Below are positions 41,132 to 50,111 of a DNA stretch of 64,000 nucleotides, piece after piece. The stretch comes from Pyrinomonadaceae bacterium (lineage in GTDB: Bacteria; Acidobacteriota; Blastocatellia; Pyrinomonadales; Pyrinomonadaceae). A program made the translations under genes and the position numbers. The stretch covers positions 62,001 through 126,000 of the forward strand of contig JACMJZ010000024.1 in NCBI GenBank assembly GCA_014380365.1, written 5' to 3'. The stretch's first letter is position 1; the number at the start of each line of letters is the position of its first letter. Below the pieces are notes generated by a model, which saw only the letters and a list, made by a program, of their open reading frames with translations, did not search any database and had not been told where the DNA came from.

Positions 41132-43621
41132 ATGAAACCTGGATTCGCCGCCCGACTGACGATCTTGCTGACGATCATATCGCTGCTGCTGTCAGCAACC
41201 GCTAGTTTGCCACCGGCCTACGCACAACAGACGTCACAACAGACGCCCCAGCCACCAAACAGCACAAGTTCAGTTCAGATATCAGGTCTGCGCGAACGCG
41301 TCACAGTCCGGCGTGACGAACGCGGTATTCCGTACATCGAAGCGAAGAATGACGAAGACTTGTATTTCGCGCAGGGGTATGTGACCGCCAGCGATCGGCT
41401 TTGGCAGATGGATCTCGGCCGTCGCAGCGCGCGTGGCGAATTAGCGGAGGTCTTGGGAAACCTGGCGTTGGACGAGGACAAACGTCACCGGCGCTTTGGA
41501 TTTGCGCAGGTGGCGGAAAGCGAAGTTGCGCAGTCGGCTCCCCGCGATCGAAAGATGCTTGAAGCGTATGCTTCGGGCGTCAACGCCTACATCGCCTCGC
41601 TCGACGCGAAGAGTCTGCCGCCGGAGTTTCAAATTCTCCAATACAAACCGAAGGTCTGGACTGCCGCCGACTCACTGGTTATTCCCAAGCTCTTCTTCGA
41701 GACTCTCTCCACGAGCTGGCGTCTCGACGTGATGCGGGAGGCGCTCGCGGATTTGCCGCCAGAGAAGTTGGCTGGACTGCTCCCAGTGCGCTCCCCGCTT
41801 GATGTTCTGGTAGTTGGTAGTGACAGGAAACCATCCCGTAAGAAGGTGGCTGGAAGGGAAACTTTAGAGGCCCTCCCTCACGGTCGGGCTTCTGCTTGGG
41901 ATTCAGCTGCGGCTGCCGCAACGATGAAGGCGCTGGCCGATGACGAAGCAATTGAGTCGCGCTCCCTCGCGCGGGTCGGCCTTTATGCCGAAGCCCTGGC
42001 GGCGAGTAACAACTGGGTAGTCAGCGGCAAACGCACACGTTCCGGCAAGCCGCTACTCGCCAACGATCCACATCTTGCACCGTCAGCGCCACCAATCTGG
42101 TACATGGTTCATCTGAGCGCGCCCGGGATTCGAGTCGCCGGCGTGACTGCCGGTGGGATTCCCGGCGTAGTTATCGGCCATAACGAGCGGATCGCGTGGG
42201 GCTTCACCAACGTCGGTCCGGATGTGCAGGATCTTTACGTCGAGAAGTTTGACCCGAACAATCCGGGACGCTACCAGACGCCCACGGGCTGGCGAGACGC
42301 CGACGTGCGCCGTGAGCAGATCAAGGTGCGCAAAGACTTTCTCAGGACCGCTACCGACACAGTGGAACTCGATGTGACGGTGACACGCCATGGTCCGATC
42401 ATCTATGAAAACGCCGGCAAGCGTTACGCGCTGCGCTGGACTGCCCTCGATCCAAAACTTAACAAAGGGACGGGTCTTGATGCCCTGAACCGGGCCGGCA
42501 ACTGGAAGGAGTTTACCAGCGCGATCAGCCAGTACACGGGCGCCACGCAGAACATGGTCTATGCCGACGTCGACGGGCATATCGGGTACTACGCCGCCGG
42601 GGTGATCCCGATTCGTGCCTCGGGTGACGGCAGCCTGCCCTACGATGGCTCGACGGATGCCGGAGAATGGTCCCGCTTTATCCCATTCAAGGAACTGCCC
42701 CATCTTTACGACCCGCCGTCCGGCATCATCATCACCGCCAATCAGAGAATTGTTGGCGACAGCTATCCACACTTCCTGACGCACTCGTGGGCTCAGCCTT
42801 ATCGGGCCAGACGAATTTCGGATTTGCTGAATAAGAAGCCAAAGCTGACGGCGGAAGACTTTCGCGCGGTGCTGGGAGATGTCCATTCTATAGCGGGAAT
42901 GATTTTCAATCGGAAAGCTGCAAACATTTTGCGGCGCCAGTTAACGCCGGCGACCGAGGACAACCTGCGTAAGGCAATTGTTGCGATGGACGGCTGGGAC
43001 GGACGACTCAACGCCGAGTCAACCGTGGCGCCCCTCATCACACAGATGCGCATCGCCTTTCGTACGCGCATCATCAACGCGGCTGTGGGCACTGAGTTGG
43101 CAAAGTCGTTTGGCTGGTCAAACTTCGACACCACTCTCGATCGCATCCTGTCGGAACAATCCGCGGACTGGTTGCCTAAGGAGTTTAAGAGCTACGGCGA
43201 ACTGTTGCGCGTCTGTCATGAGGACGCGCGCAAAGCGCTGATCAAGAGCCTCGGCGAGGATGAATCGAAGTGGACCTGGGGCAACATGGTCAAGTCGCGT
43301 TTCCCTCACCCGTTGTCGTCGGCGCCGCTCGTGGGAATGCAGTTTACTATTCCCCCGTTCCCGCAAAACGGGACACCCTTCATGCTCGGCGCCACAGTTA
43401 ATGTCGGTGCTTCCGTCTCGATGCGGCTCATCGCAGATCCGGGTGACTGGGACAAGACTCAGCACGGAATCACGCTCGGTGAGTCGGGCCTTCCGTCGAG
43501 TCCTCACTGGAAAGATCAACTCGACGACTGGCGCGCCGTCACCCCCCGAGCGTTTCCCTTCAGCGAGGCCGCAATCGCAAAAGCGACCAGAGAAGTGGTC
43601 ATAATGGAGCCAAGGAATTAA
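41132..43621 (+). CDS. Penicillin-acylase family N-terminal-nucleophile hydrolase
   Basis: 829-residue periplasmic precursor. A signal peptide (about 1-31, ending AYA-Q) is followed by an alpha chain (RRDERGIPYIEAKNDEDLYFAQGYVTASDRLWQMDLGRR is the family start) and a spacer of about 40 residues. The beta-chain start is at SNNWVVSGKRT: autocleavage before Ser292 would free the catalytic N-terminal serine. GKPLLANDPHLAPSAPPIWYMVHL follows, as in acyl-homoserine-lactone and beta-lactam acylases. The spacer carries a family B repeat half (41869-41895, read as EALPHGRASA) just before the cleavage site. Substrate could be AHL signals, penicillins or lipopeptides. Confidence 0.9.
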   Translation: MKPGFAARLTILLTIISLLLSATASLPPAYAQQTSQQTPQPPNSTSSVQISGLRERVTVRRDERGIPYIEAKNDEDLYFAQGYVTASDRLWQMDLGRRSARGELAEVLGNLALDEDKRHRRFGFAQVAESEVAQSAPRDRKMLEAYASGVNAYIASLDAKSLPPEFQILQYKPKVWTAADSLVIPKLFFETLSTSWRLDVMREALADLPPEKLAGLLPVRSPLDVLVVGSDRKPSRKKVAGRETLEALPHGRASAWDSAAAAATMKALADDEAIESRSLARVGLYAEALAASNNWVVSGKRTRSGKPLLANDPHLAPSAPPIWYMVHLSAPGIRVAGVTAGGIPGVVIGHNERIAWGFTNVGPDVQDLYVEKFDPNNPGRYQTPTGWRDADVRREQIKVRKDFLRTATDTVELDVTVTRHGPIIYENAGKRYALRWTALDPKLNKGTGLDALNRAGNWKEFTSAISQYTGATQNMVYADVDGHIGYYAAGVIPIRASGDGSLPYDGSTDAGEWSRFIPFKELPHLYDPPSGIIITANQRIVGDSYPHFLTHSWAQPYRARRISDLLNKKPKLTAEDFRAVLGDVHSIAGMIFNRKAANILRRQLTPATEDNLRKAIVAMDGWDGRLNAESTVAPLITQMRIAFRTRIINAAVGTELAKSFGWSNFDTTLDRILSEQSADWLPKEFKSYGELLRVCHEDARKALIKSLGEDESKWTWGNMVKSRFPHPLSSAPLVGMQFTIPPFPQNGTPFMLGATVNVGASVSMRLIADPGDWDKTQHGITLGESGLPSSPHWKDQLDDWRAVTPRAFPFSEAAIAKATREVVIMEPRN
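41869..41895. repeat. Half copy of family B palindrome inside the acylase gene
   Basis: GGCCCTCCCTCACGGTCGGG and the next bases match the right arm of 1364-1391 with few changes. It encodes EALPHGRASA in the alpha-beta spacer. Confidence 0.7.
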
Positions 43622-43661
43622 TCAGCAAGCGATGCTGTTTAGACGCAGGGGGCCTGCCGAT

Positions 43662-44390
43662 GCTGGGAGCGCAGGCATCCTGCCTGCAATGAGCGCGAAG
43701 CGCGAACAGTTTTTTCTTCACAGATGCGCGACCAGAAACATCCTTACGGACCCGACGGCTGGCACAGCCGCGGTTACCTGCCGCATTTCGACGGCGGAGA
43801 AATTCCCCAATTCATCACCTTCCGCCTGGCAGACTCCATGCCGCAACAATTGTTGCAACGGTGGCGCGCTGAGCTGAGCAACGAACAGAACATTGACATT
43901 GATGCCGCTTTACGTAGGCGCATAGAGAATTATCTGGATCAAGGATATGGCGAGTGCCACCTAAGTAACTCGGGCATCGATGAGTTGTTGCAGAATGCAT
44001 TCCTATTCTTCGACGGCCATCGCTACCGGCTGACAGCATGGGTCATCATGCCGAACCACACCCACCTCTTGATGACTCCCTGCGCGGGCTATGAGTTATC
44101 TAGCGTCTTGCACTCGCTCAAGTCTTTTACAGCTAACGAAGCAAATAAGCTCTTATGTCGTAAAGGCCAGTTCTGGCAGCCGGAATCGTTCGATCGATGG
44201 ATTCGTGACGCCGATCATTTTGAAAAGGTGATTAGTTATATTGAAAATAACCCGGTGAAAGCACGGTTGTGTGCTAAAGCGGAAGACTGGCCGTTTAGCA
44301 GTGCATGGTTTAGGAAGCGAGACAAGAAGTAAACACCAGAAGAAGTTCGCGCTTCGCGCTCATTGCAGGCAGGATGCCTGCGCTCCCAGC
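43662..44390. mobile_element. RAYT unit: transposase gene flanked by perfect 46-bp inverted REPs
   Basis: Left repeat 43662-43707 and right repeat 44345-44390 are exact reverse complements over 46 bp. Each contains the palindrome GCAGGCATCCTGCCTGC and an outer GCGCGAAGCGCG hairpin. The gene at 43724-44332 lies between them, so the whole is a REP-RAYT unit rather than a classical insertion sequence. Confidence 0.88.
43724..44332 (+). CDS. REP-associated tyrosine transposase (TnpA_REP, Y1/IS200-like)
   Basis: 202-residue single-domain HUH nuclease that cuts and rejoins single-stranded REP DNA. The HUH motif is VIMPNHTHLLM, and the catalytic tyrosine is expected in the helix VISYIENNPVKARLC. 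The N terminus GGEIPQFITFRLADSMP, the FFDGHRYRLTAW segment and QSFDRWIRD-like ESFDRWIRD are TnpA_REP hallmarks. No zinc or IS200 dimer partner gene is present. It starts 16 bp after the left REP. Confidence 0.93.
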   Translation: MRDQKHPYGPDGWHSRGYLPHFDGGEIPQFITFRLADSMPQQLLQRWRAELSNEQNIDIDAALRRRIENYLDQGYGECHLSNSGIDELLQNAFLFFDGHRYRLTAWVIMPNHTHLLMTPCAGYELSSVLHSLKSFTANEANKLLCRKGQFWQPESFDRWIRDADHFEKVISYIENNPVKARLCAKAEDWPFSSAWFRKRDKK

Positions 44391-44424
44391 GTTATGATCC
44401 ATATCAACTCCAAGCAATGCGGAA

Positions 44425-45054
44425 ATGAATGAAGGCAGCAAAAACACGTGGCGTGTCTTCAGCGCCATTGACTTACCCGAGCCTGTGCGCGCGCTGGTTG
44501 GGCAACACATTTCCGCCTTACGGCGCGCCGTGCCGGAAGGCCGCGCCAGCTGGAGCCGGCCGGAGGGTATTCATTTGACGCTCAAGTTTCTCGGGCACAT
44601 ACCCATCGCCGACGTCGGGAAATTTAGCAGCGCAGTGGGACGTGCTGTTGAAAGCATGCCGCCGTTCAGGCTGGGGATTGGAGGCACGGGCACCTTTCCG
44701 CCACACGGTTCGACACGAGTCTTATGGATTGGCGTTCACGATTCTTCAGGCAGGTTGGCGGAGTTACACGAGCGGCTGGAAGCCGAATCGGCGGCAGCGG
44801 GATTCGAAAGGGAGACGCGTTCCTTCCATCCACATCTCACGCTCGCAAGATTGCGCCAACACGATCGGCGGATGGAACGTGGTGACAATACTCAGCAAGC
44901 GCGCTTCTTAACCGCAGCCCACAAAGAGGCGCTGTTCCCAACGGTGGAGATCACAGTTTCTGAGTTGTTTGTGATTCGAAGCGAACTCGGTAGCGCAGGA
45001 TCGAAATATACAGTGATTTCGCGGCACCGTCTCGACGGTCCCGACAACCTTTGA
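44425..45054 (+). CDS. thpR: RNA 2',3'-cyclic phosphodiesterase (2H family)
   Basis: 209-residue cytoplasmic enzyme that opens 2',3'-cyclic phosphates or joins 2'-5' ends. The two HxTx catalytic motifs are HLTLKFLGH and HPHLTLARL. RVFSAIDLPEPVRALV marks the N-terminal strand. Ends 22 bp from the convergent stomatin gene, so the two may share terminator function. Confidence 0.93.
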   Translation: MNEGSKNTWRVFSAIDLPEPVRALVGQHISALRRAVPEGRASWSRPEGIHLTLKFLGHIPIADVGKFSSAVGRAVESMPPFRLGIGGTGTFPPHGSTRVLWIGVHDSSGRLAELHERLEAESAAAGFERETRSFHPHLTLARLRQHDRRMERGDNTQQARFLTAAHKEALFPTVEITVSELFVIRSELGSAGSKYTVISRHRLDGPDNL

Positions 45055-45076
45055 AAAGCCGCGCTCTGGTTTGGCT

Positions 45077-46084
45077 CTATCTTCCCAACTCTCGCGGACG
45101 CGGCGGAGTCTCTCCGCTCGGCTCACCCGTTTGTGACAGCACTTCCTTCAGCGCTCCTATGCTGGACAACATCGCGGAGGTTTCCACCGGCATGAAAATA
45201 ACCTTTGAGTTGTTCGTCCGGGTCATGTCCCGCAGGCTATCGATGTAGCGGGTGGTAATCAGATATTGGCCGGGGTCGCCACCGGGGATTGCCTGAGCAA
45301 TGCGGTTGATTGCTTCTGATTCAGCTTCCGCATTCCGGAGCCTGGCCTGGGCCGCGCCCTCAGCTTGCAGAATCGCCGACTGCTTCTCGCCTTCGGCCCG
45401 AGTCACCGCTGCTTGTTTCTCGCCTTCGGCGCGCGTTATCGCCGCCTGTCGATCACCTTCTGCCTGGATCACGAGAGCGCGCCGGTTTCTCTCTGAAGTC
45501 ATCTGTTTTTCCATCGTGATGCGCACGTCTTCCGGAGGATTAATATTCTTAACGTCAACGCGCGTCACTTTCACTCCCCACTTGTCCGTCGCCTCGTCCA
45601 AAATAAGCCGCAACTTGGAATTGATCGCGTCGCGATTGGAAAGCGTATGGTCGAGATCCATCTCCCCCATCACCGACCGCATTCCGGTTATCGTCAGTTG
45701 AATGATGCCGCCCACGAGATCGTTCATCTCGTAGACCGCTTTAACCGGATCAGTGATCAGCCAATAAACGACTGAGTCAACATGAATCGTCACATTGTCC
45801 CGCGTGATAACTGGCTGCGGCGGCAGGTCAATATACTGTTCGCGCAAGTCAATTGACGTGAGGCCGGGTCGAGTGTTGGTCCAATAAACCGCCCGCGGCC
45901 TGTCGAGGAACGGAATCAGAATGTTCAGTCCCCCGCTGGCGATCTTGTCAAACCGGCCGAGACGCTCGACGAGCATCACCGTCGCCTGGGGAACAATCCT
46001 GATCGTTTTTACAGCGATAACTAACAAGATGATCGCCAGAAAGCCAAAAAAGAGAAACACAAGGACTGAAGATACGGGATCCAT
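45077..46084 (-). CDS. Stomatin/QmcA-like SPFH membrane protein
   Basis: 335-residue protein with one N-terminal membrane helix, an SPFH domain (VLVERLGRFDKIASGGLNILIPFLDR... and VKAVYEMNDL...TITGMRSVMGEMDLDHTLSNRD) and a C-terminal coiled coil with AITRAEGEKQAAVTRAEGEKQ repeats. It is the type that forms large membrane rings. No NfeD gene is adjacent. ATG 46084 is preferred. SPFH rings organise membrane proteases in E. coli (HflK/C, QmcA); the local role is unknown. Confidence 0.9.
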   Translation of the reverse strand: MDPVSSVLVFLFFGFLAIILLVIAVKTIRIVPQATVMLVERLGRFDKIASGGLNILIPFLDRPRAVYWTNTRPGLTSIDLREQYIDLPPQPVITRDNVTIHVDSVVYWLITDPVKAVYEMNDLVGGIIQLTITGMRSVMGEMDLDHTLSNRDAINSKLRLILDEATDKWGVKVTRVDVKNINPPEDVRITMEKQMTSERNRRALVIQAEGDRQAAITRAEGEKQAAVTRAEGEKQSAILQAEGAAQARLRNAEAESEAINRIAQAIPGGDPGQYLITTRYIDSLRDMTRTNNSKVIFMPVETSAMLSSIGALKEVLSQTGEPSGETPPRPRELGR

Positions 46085-46407
46085 AACATTAACTCCTCGA
46101 AGACTTTTGGGTCTACGCACAAGATCGGCAAGAACTTGGCTGCGAAACTATATCGGATCGACTCTGTTTTGAGTAGGGCACATGGCAATGCTCGATTTGC
46201 TGCAACCAGGATAATGCATATTCAAGTTAACCGGACCGATACAACAATTCCGTGCCCCAGCGATTCCTGGTCCAAGCTGGGACCACGTAGACGGAGGAAA
46301 ATTGTGACAACGCTTCTAGTTACCTATGTCTTTCAGCCTCCACAATGCTAGAATTCCAAACGTTTCGTAACTCTCACCGCTTCCCTGCCACCACGAAGGA
46401 GAGGAAG
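46085..46407. other. 323-bp divergent gap, no gene found
   Basis: Neither strand shows a credible ORF, hairpin terminator or repeat. A Shine-Dalgarno sequence (AAGGAGAGG) at 46394-46402 belongs to the next gene. It presumably holds both divergent promoters, but I cannot pick them with confidence. Confidence 0.5.
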
Positions 46408-48048
46408 ATGACAGCCGACGCTAGCCACAAAAATACTCAGCCCAAAACGATGACCGTCGAGCAGTTCGGAAATTACATTGCGCAGGATGTTTGGGATAAG
46501 GGGGAGTTTCTTGCTTGGCCTCCCGATATCTTTGCCTTGGTGGCATCCTTGTTGCTCAAGTCTGGCGCCTACTGTTATGCGATCTCAGGTTGGAAGCGAA
46601 CACCCTCGCTTGTTAGCTGGACAAAGCGGATGGAACGAATCGGGAAAAAGTGGCGCGCCGGTGGAAAACTTGCACCTCCCCAAGTGCGCCAATGGCATCG
46701 CACGCTCACTACGGGAAAAAACAGGCAAGTACCCGTTTCTAGAATTCGGTATGAGCCAAAGTTGTGCGAGGCCCTGCTTGAACTATGCGCCGCTGCGGAT
46801 GAAGCGTGCCAAGGCGTGGGCTTTGGAATGTCCCGGGAGGGTGATCTTTTCTTAGAGAAAGCATCGACACGTCTTTTCGTGACCGGAGAGACTCTCGAGG
46901 CGTCAACTTTATGCAGCCAGCAGATCGATCACTCTGCTGTTAGAGTATTGCCTAAATTACACACGCCCCAAAGCGGGATAACCATTCGTTCCTTAACTCA
47001 CCATCTAGCGCTTTGTCCAGCCGGTGATGTCAAGGCCAAATGGGCGGAGTATCCTTGCCCGGGACGACATTACGTCAACCTTCTGATCGCGCCTTGGCCT
47101 CTAACCGCAAGTCCCGCGCACTTTCTCGCCGTGGAGCCAACGAAGGCAGAGTTGCTCGACATGCCTAAGGAGTTCGGTTTCTTTGAATACAGTCCACCGC
47201 TGGATACCGACACACTTCCAAGACTGAGGAGGTTGCTCAAAGAGGCTCACAAGACTGTTAACAAAATCCATGGCGTTATTTTTCCGGAATTGGCGCTCAC
47301 CGAAGATCAGTATGGCAGGATCAGCAAATATCTGATGAAGCAGGACATCCTCCTCATTTGCGGCGTGCGAAAACCACCGACTTCAAGTGGGAAGGCCGGC
47401 AAAAACTATCTGCAATTCGACATCCCTTACATCTACCCCACGCGGCACCAACAAAGCAAGCACCATCGCTGGCGCTTGAACAAACGACAAATCGTGCAGT
47501 ATGGCCTTGGCAGTTGCTTGGACGTGACCTGGAATTGGTGGGAGCATATCTCGATTGGCAATCGCACTCTTTATTTTGTCGTTCTGGACGACTGGCTGAC
47601 AGTGTGTCCCCTTATCTGCGAAGACTTGGCGCGCCAGGATCCGGTAGGAGAAATTGTACGGGCGGTCGGGCCAAACCTGGTAATCGCGCTCTTGATGGAC
47701 GGTCCGCAGTTGAATTCCCGCTGGCCCGCCCGTTATGCAACCGTCCTGGCTGACGACCCAGGCTCCTCAGTGTTGACTTTGACGAGCGTCGGCATGAGTG
47801 AACTCAGCAGGCCACCATCAATACAAGGCCAATCTCGTGCGGTGGCGCTCTGGAAAGACGCCAAAGGCGAGGCGGTTTCCATTACCCTGCCCGAAAGGAG
47901 CACGGGAATCATTCTAAGTCTTTCGCGCAACCTGGAAAAGGAGTGGTCAGCCGACGGCCGTGACGACGGCGGCACCACAGGCTATCCGGTCTTGTCGGGA
48001 ATTCACTTTGTAGGCTCTACCCCGAGCCAGCTGAAAGTCTTGCGTTGA
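46408..48048 (+). CDS. Nitrilase-fold (carbon-nitrogen hydrolase) protein with unknown N-terminal domain
   Basis: 546 residues from ATG 46408 (strong AAGGAGAGG). The C-terminal half (about 215-540) is a nitrilase-superfamily domain with a full catalytic triad: Glu294 in GVIFPELAL, Lys351 in SKHHRWRLNKRQ and Cys404 in CPLICEDLARQDP. RYATVLADDPGSSVLTLTS follows. The first 200 residues (WDKGEFLAWPPDIFALVASL...SGAYCYAIS) match no family I know. The KHHRW-type loop and this long form recall nitrilase domains fused to reverse transcriptases in the DRT1 (UG1) defence group, but no RT is present; this link is from memory and tentative. The gene stands apart from its neighbours in codon and base feel. 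No signal peptide, so cytoplasmic. Confidence 0.8.
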   Translation: MTADASHKNTQPKTMTVEQFGNYIAQDVWDKGEFLAWPPDIFALVASLLLKSGAYCYAISGWKRTPSLVSWTKRMERIGKKWRAGGKLAPPQVRQWHRTLTTGKNRQVPVSRIRYEPKLCEALLELCAAADEACQGVGFGMSREGDLFLEKASTRLFVTGETLEASTLCSQQIDHSAVRVLPKLHTPQSGITIRSLTHHLALCPAGDVKAKWAEYPCPGRHYVNLLIAPWPLTASPAHFLAVEPTKAELLDMPKEFGFFEYSPPLDTDTLPRLRRLLKEAHKTVNKIHGVIFPELALTEDQYGRISKYLMKQDILLICGVRKPPTSSGKAGKNYLQFDIPYIYPTRHQQSKHHRWRLNKRQIVQYGLGSCLDVTWNWWEHISIGNRTLYFVVLDDWLTVCPLICEDLARQDPVGEIVRAVGPNLVIALLMDGPQLNSRWPARYATVLADDPGSSVLTLTSVGMSELSRPPSIQGQSRAVALWKDAKGEAVSITLPERSTGIILSLSRNLEKEWSADGRDDGGTTGYPVLSGIHFVGSTPSQLKVLR

Positions 48049-48150
48049 CAGCAGCATGACGGAATGGTACAAATTGGGTCGCGAGAGCGAACCGCCAGAT
48101 TGCTTATGCCCATAAAACACCGTAGGTCATTGCCCATTAGGAACCGCCCC

Positions 48151-48354
48151 ATGAAAACACTTACTTTTGCTGATGCGTATGGTCTTGGGCTGATTGCCAA
48201 AAACCCTAAGGGGTACTCTGAGATTCATCAGTATCTCAGCCCAGCAGCTAAGAAGATCGCAGAAGCGATCGTCACACCCAATGGCCGTTCTTCCAAGGAT
48301 GCCAGATCTGCTGCCAAGGAATTACAGAAACGAATCCATAGCGGCTCGCGGTAG
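48151..48354 (+). CDS. Small protein downstream of the nitrilase-fold gene
   Basis: 67 residues from ATG 48151 with AGGAAC upstream; mostly helical and basic (pattern GYSEIHQYLSPAAKKIAEAI). No known family. Same strand, 102 nt after the nitrilase-fold gene, so likely co-transcribed. A longer reading from 48064 exists but its first 29 codons look unlike protein. It could be a partner or antitoxin-like regulator; both are guesses. Confidence 0.55.
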   Translation: MKTLTFADAYGLGLIAKNPKGYSEIHQYLSPAAKKIAEAIVTPNGRSSKDARSAAKELQKRIHSGSR

Positions 48355-48421
48355 TTGCTCGGCCCCAAGTCAACTCCCGCACGCCAGCTAACGCAGACTT
48401 CGATCAGCCCTCCAAGCCATT

Positions 48422-49810
48422 TCAGGCGTCTTGCCAACCTCCAAGAAACTCTTCCAAAATCAGAGCGGCGGCGAGTACTGTCTCTTCATCGTTCGGTCGG
48501 CCGATGATCTGTACGCCGACAGGCAAACCTTCACCAGTCCGACCTGCCGGGATAACTGCGACGGGCAGATCGAAAACATTAAATGTCTGCGAATAACTGA
48601 AAGCTCGAAACGTGCTTAGCGATTGCCCCGCGACCGTCACTTTGTGCGCGTCATGTGGGAAAGCCGGCGTGGCGCCTACCGGAGCGAGTAACAATGGCGT
48701 GGTTTCCATCCACTTAACCAGTTCCCCTCGCAAACGATCTCGTTCCAGCCAGGAGTGTATGTAATCGTCCAGGCTGGGAACTGGAGCGTCGTCGGCAGTC
48801 GCCAATCTCCAACGCACAAATGCGCCTCCCTTCTCCTCATGACCCGCGTAAACCTCTCGAAGTTGAACCACTGAAGCCCTCGAGAAAAGCTTAAGCCACA
48901 ACTCATGCCCGCGCTCAATTCCCGGCGGCCGGATTTCTTCTACGTCCAGCCCAGCATCCGCCAGCGCGCGAGCCGCAGTTTCCACCGCCCGGCGAGTTTC
49001 CGCAGTCACGGGTGAAACGTCGTCATCCGTGTACCAGGCGATGCGTCGACCGCCCAATGATTCTCGCAATACTTCCATCCCCACTTCGGCCAGAGGGGGC
49101 GTTCCCGACAGGACACTGTAAATGAGTCGCAGATCGGAAACACTGCGCGCCATCGGGCCAATCACCGAACCCAGCGAATAAGGGCCACGCGAAGGTGGAA
49201 ATTGGCCTTCACCCGGCACCCGGCCAACAGTTGGCTTTAATCCCGCGATGCCGCAGAAGTGCGCAGGAATTCGAATTGACCCGGCCAGGTCGGTGCCAAT
49301 TCCGGCGGCCGACATACACGTTGTAATCGCCGCCGCTTCGCCGCCACTGGATCCTCCGGGGGTAAGTAGCGGGTTATACGGATTATTAGTACGACCGAAG
49401 ACCGGATTGTCGGCCGTGTAGTCCATAGCCATCTCGGCCGTATTTGTTTTTCCCAGAATGATTGCGCCGGCAGCTTTGAGGCGCGCTACGGCAGGAGCGT
49501 CAAACTCAGGAACGTAGTCGGCGCGCATTGCCGAGCCGCTGGTCGACCGCAGTCCTGCAGTTTCAATTGTGTCCTTAATCGTCACCGGCACGCCATGAAG
49601 CGGGCCAAGCGCGTCGCCGCGCATCACCGCCGCTTCCGCTGCCTGGGCCTGGTCGATGACGTCAGAGGCAATCGTCACAACCGCGTTGAGCTTTGGATTT
49701 AGTTCTTCAACGCGATGCAGATACGCTTCAACAACCTGAACAGGCGAAACTTCCCGATTATGAATCAGAAGCGCAAGTGCGGTTGCTGTTTGGGAGGTTA
49801 TCTCATTCAT
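48422..49810 (-). CDS. Amidase-signature family hydrolase
   Basis: 462-residue cytoplasmic amidase of the GatA/AtzF superfamily. The Ser-Ser-Lys triad is complete: Lys79 in VTIKDT, Ser154 in TPGGSSGGEAA and the nucleophile Ser178 in GTDLAGSIRIPA. GKTNTAEMAMDY and PVGVQIIGRPNDE are family motifs. GatB or GatC genes are absent, so it is more likely a free amidase than part of the tRNA amidotransferase. ATG 49810 is chosen because the 20-codon extension to 49870 lies in a REP-like sequence. Confidence 0.88.
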   Translation of the reverse strand: MNEITSQTATALALLIHNREVSPVQVVEAYLHRVEELNPKLNAVVTIASDVIDQAQAAEAAVMRGDALGPLHGVPVTIKDTIETAGLRSTSGSAMRADYVPEFDAPAVARLKAAGAIILGKTNTAEMAMDYTADNPVFGRTNNPYNPLLTPGGSSGGEAAAITTCMSAAGIGTDLAGSIRIPAHFCGIAGLKPTVGRVPGEGQFPPSRGPYSLGSVIGPMARSVSDLRLIYSVLSGTPPLAEVGMEVLRESLGGRRIAWYTDDDVSPVTAETRRAVETAARALADAGLDVEEIRPPGIERGHELWLKLFSRASVVQLREVYAGHEEKGGAFVRWRLATADDAPVPSLDDYIHSWLERDRLRGELVKWMETTPLLLAPVGATPAFPHDAHKVTVAGQSLSTFRAFSYSQTFNVFDLPVAVIPAGRTGEGLPVGVQIIGRPNDEETVLAAALILEEFLGGWQDA

Positions 49811-49822
49811 CTTCGGTGCTTC

Positions 49823-49976
49823 TTCGACACGGGGCGGGGGCGAGCCCCTTCCTAACCAGGAGCTATTCACAGTTGAGACTTAATTCTTGCTTGAAAGCCT
49901 TTCAACACTAGATCCACCGAACAGGTGGAGCACCCTCTCAGGTTGGGAAGGCGGGCTTGCCCCCGCTCTTAGAACG
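49823..49976. repeat. Inverted GC-rich repeat pair upstream of the amidase
   Basis: GGGGCGGGGGCGAGCCCCTT followed by CCTAACC (49829-49855) is the rough reverse complement of GGTTGGGAAGGCGGGCTTGC followed by CCCCGC near 49939-49966. The pair brackets about 85 bp and fills the 301-bp gap to sdhC together with the sdh promoter. Confidence 0.55.
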
Positions 49977-49993
49977 TTTTCGTTATAGGTAGT

Positions 49994-50022
49994 TTGGCAT
50001 TTTTACCGCTTCTCACTATAAT
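49994..50022 (+). promoter_or_regulatory. Sigma70-type promoter for the sdh operon
   Basis: TTGGCA (49994-49999), 17-bp spacer, TATAAT (50017-50022), 90 bp upstream of sdhC. It is the best promoter in the window. Confidence 0.75.
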
Positions 50023-50111
50023 TTCCTTGCTCTGAAAAATCTCAACTACAACCTGCGTAAGTTTGGACCATTGGCTGTCAGGCGAAGGTTCAACTGCAAA
50101 GGAGCGCGCGT

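Noticed and set aside
46085-46407. Small ORFs upstream of the nitrilase-fold gene
   Set aside because: No ribosome site or protein-like composition; not supported.
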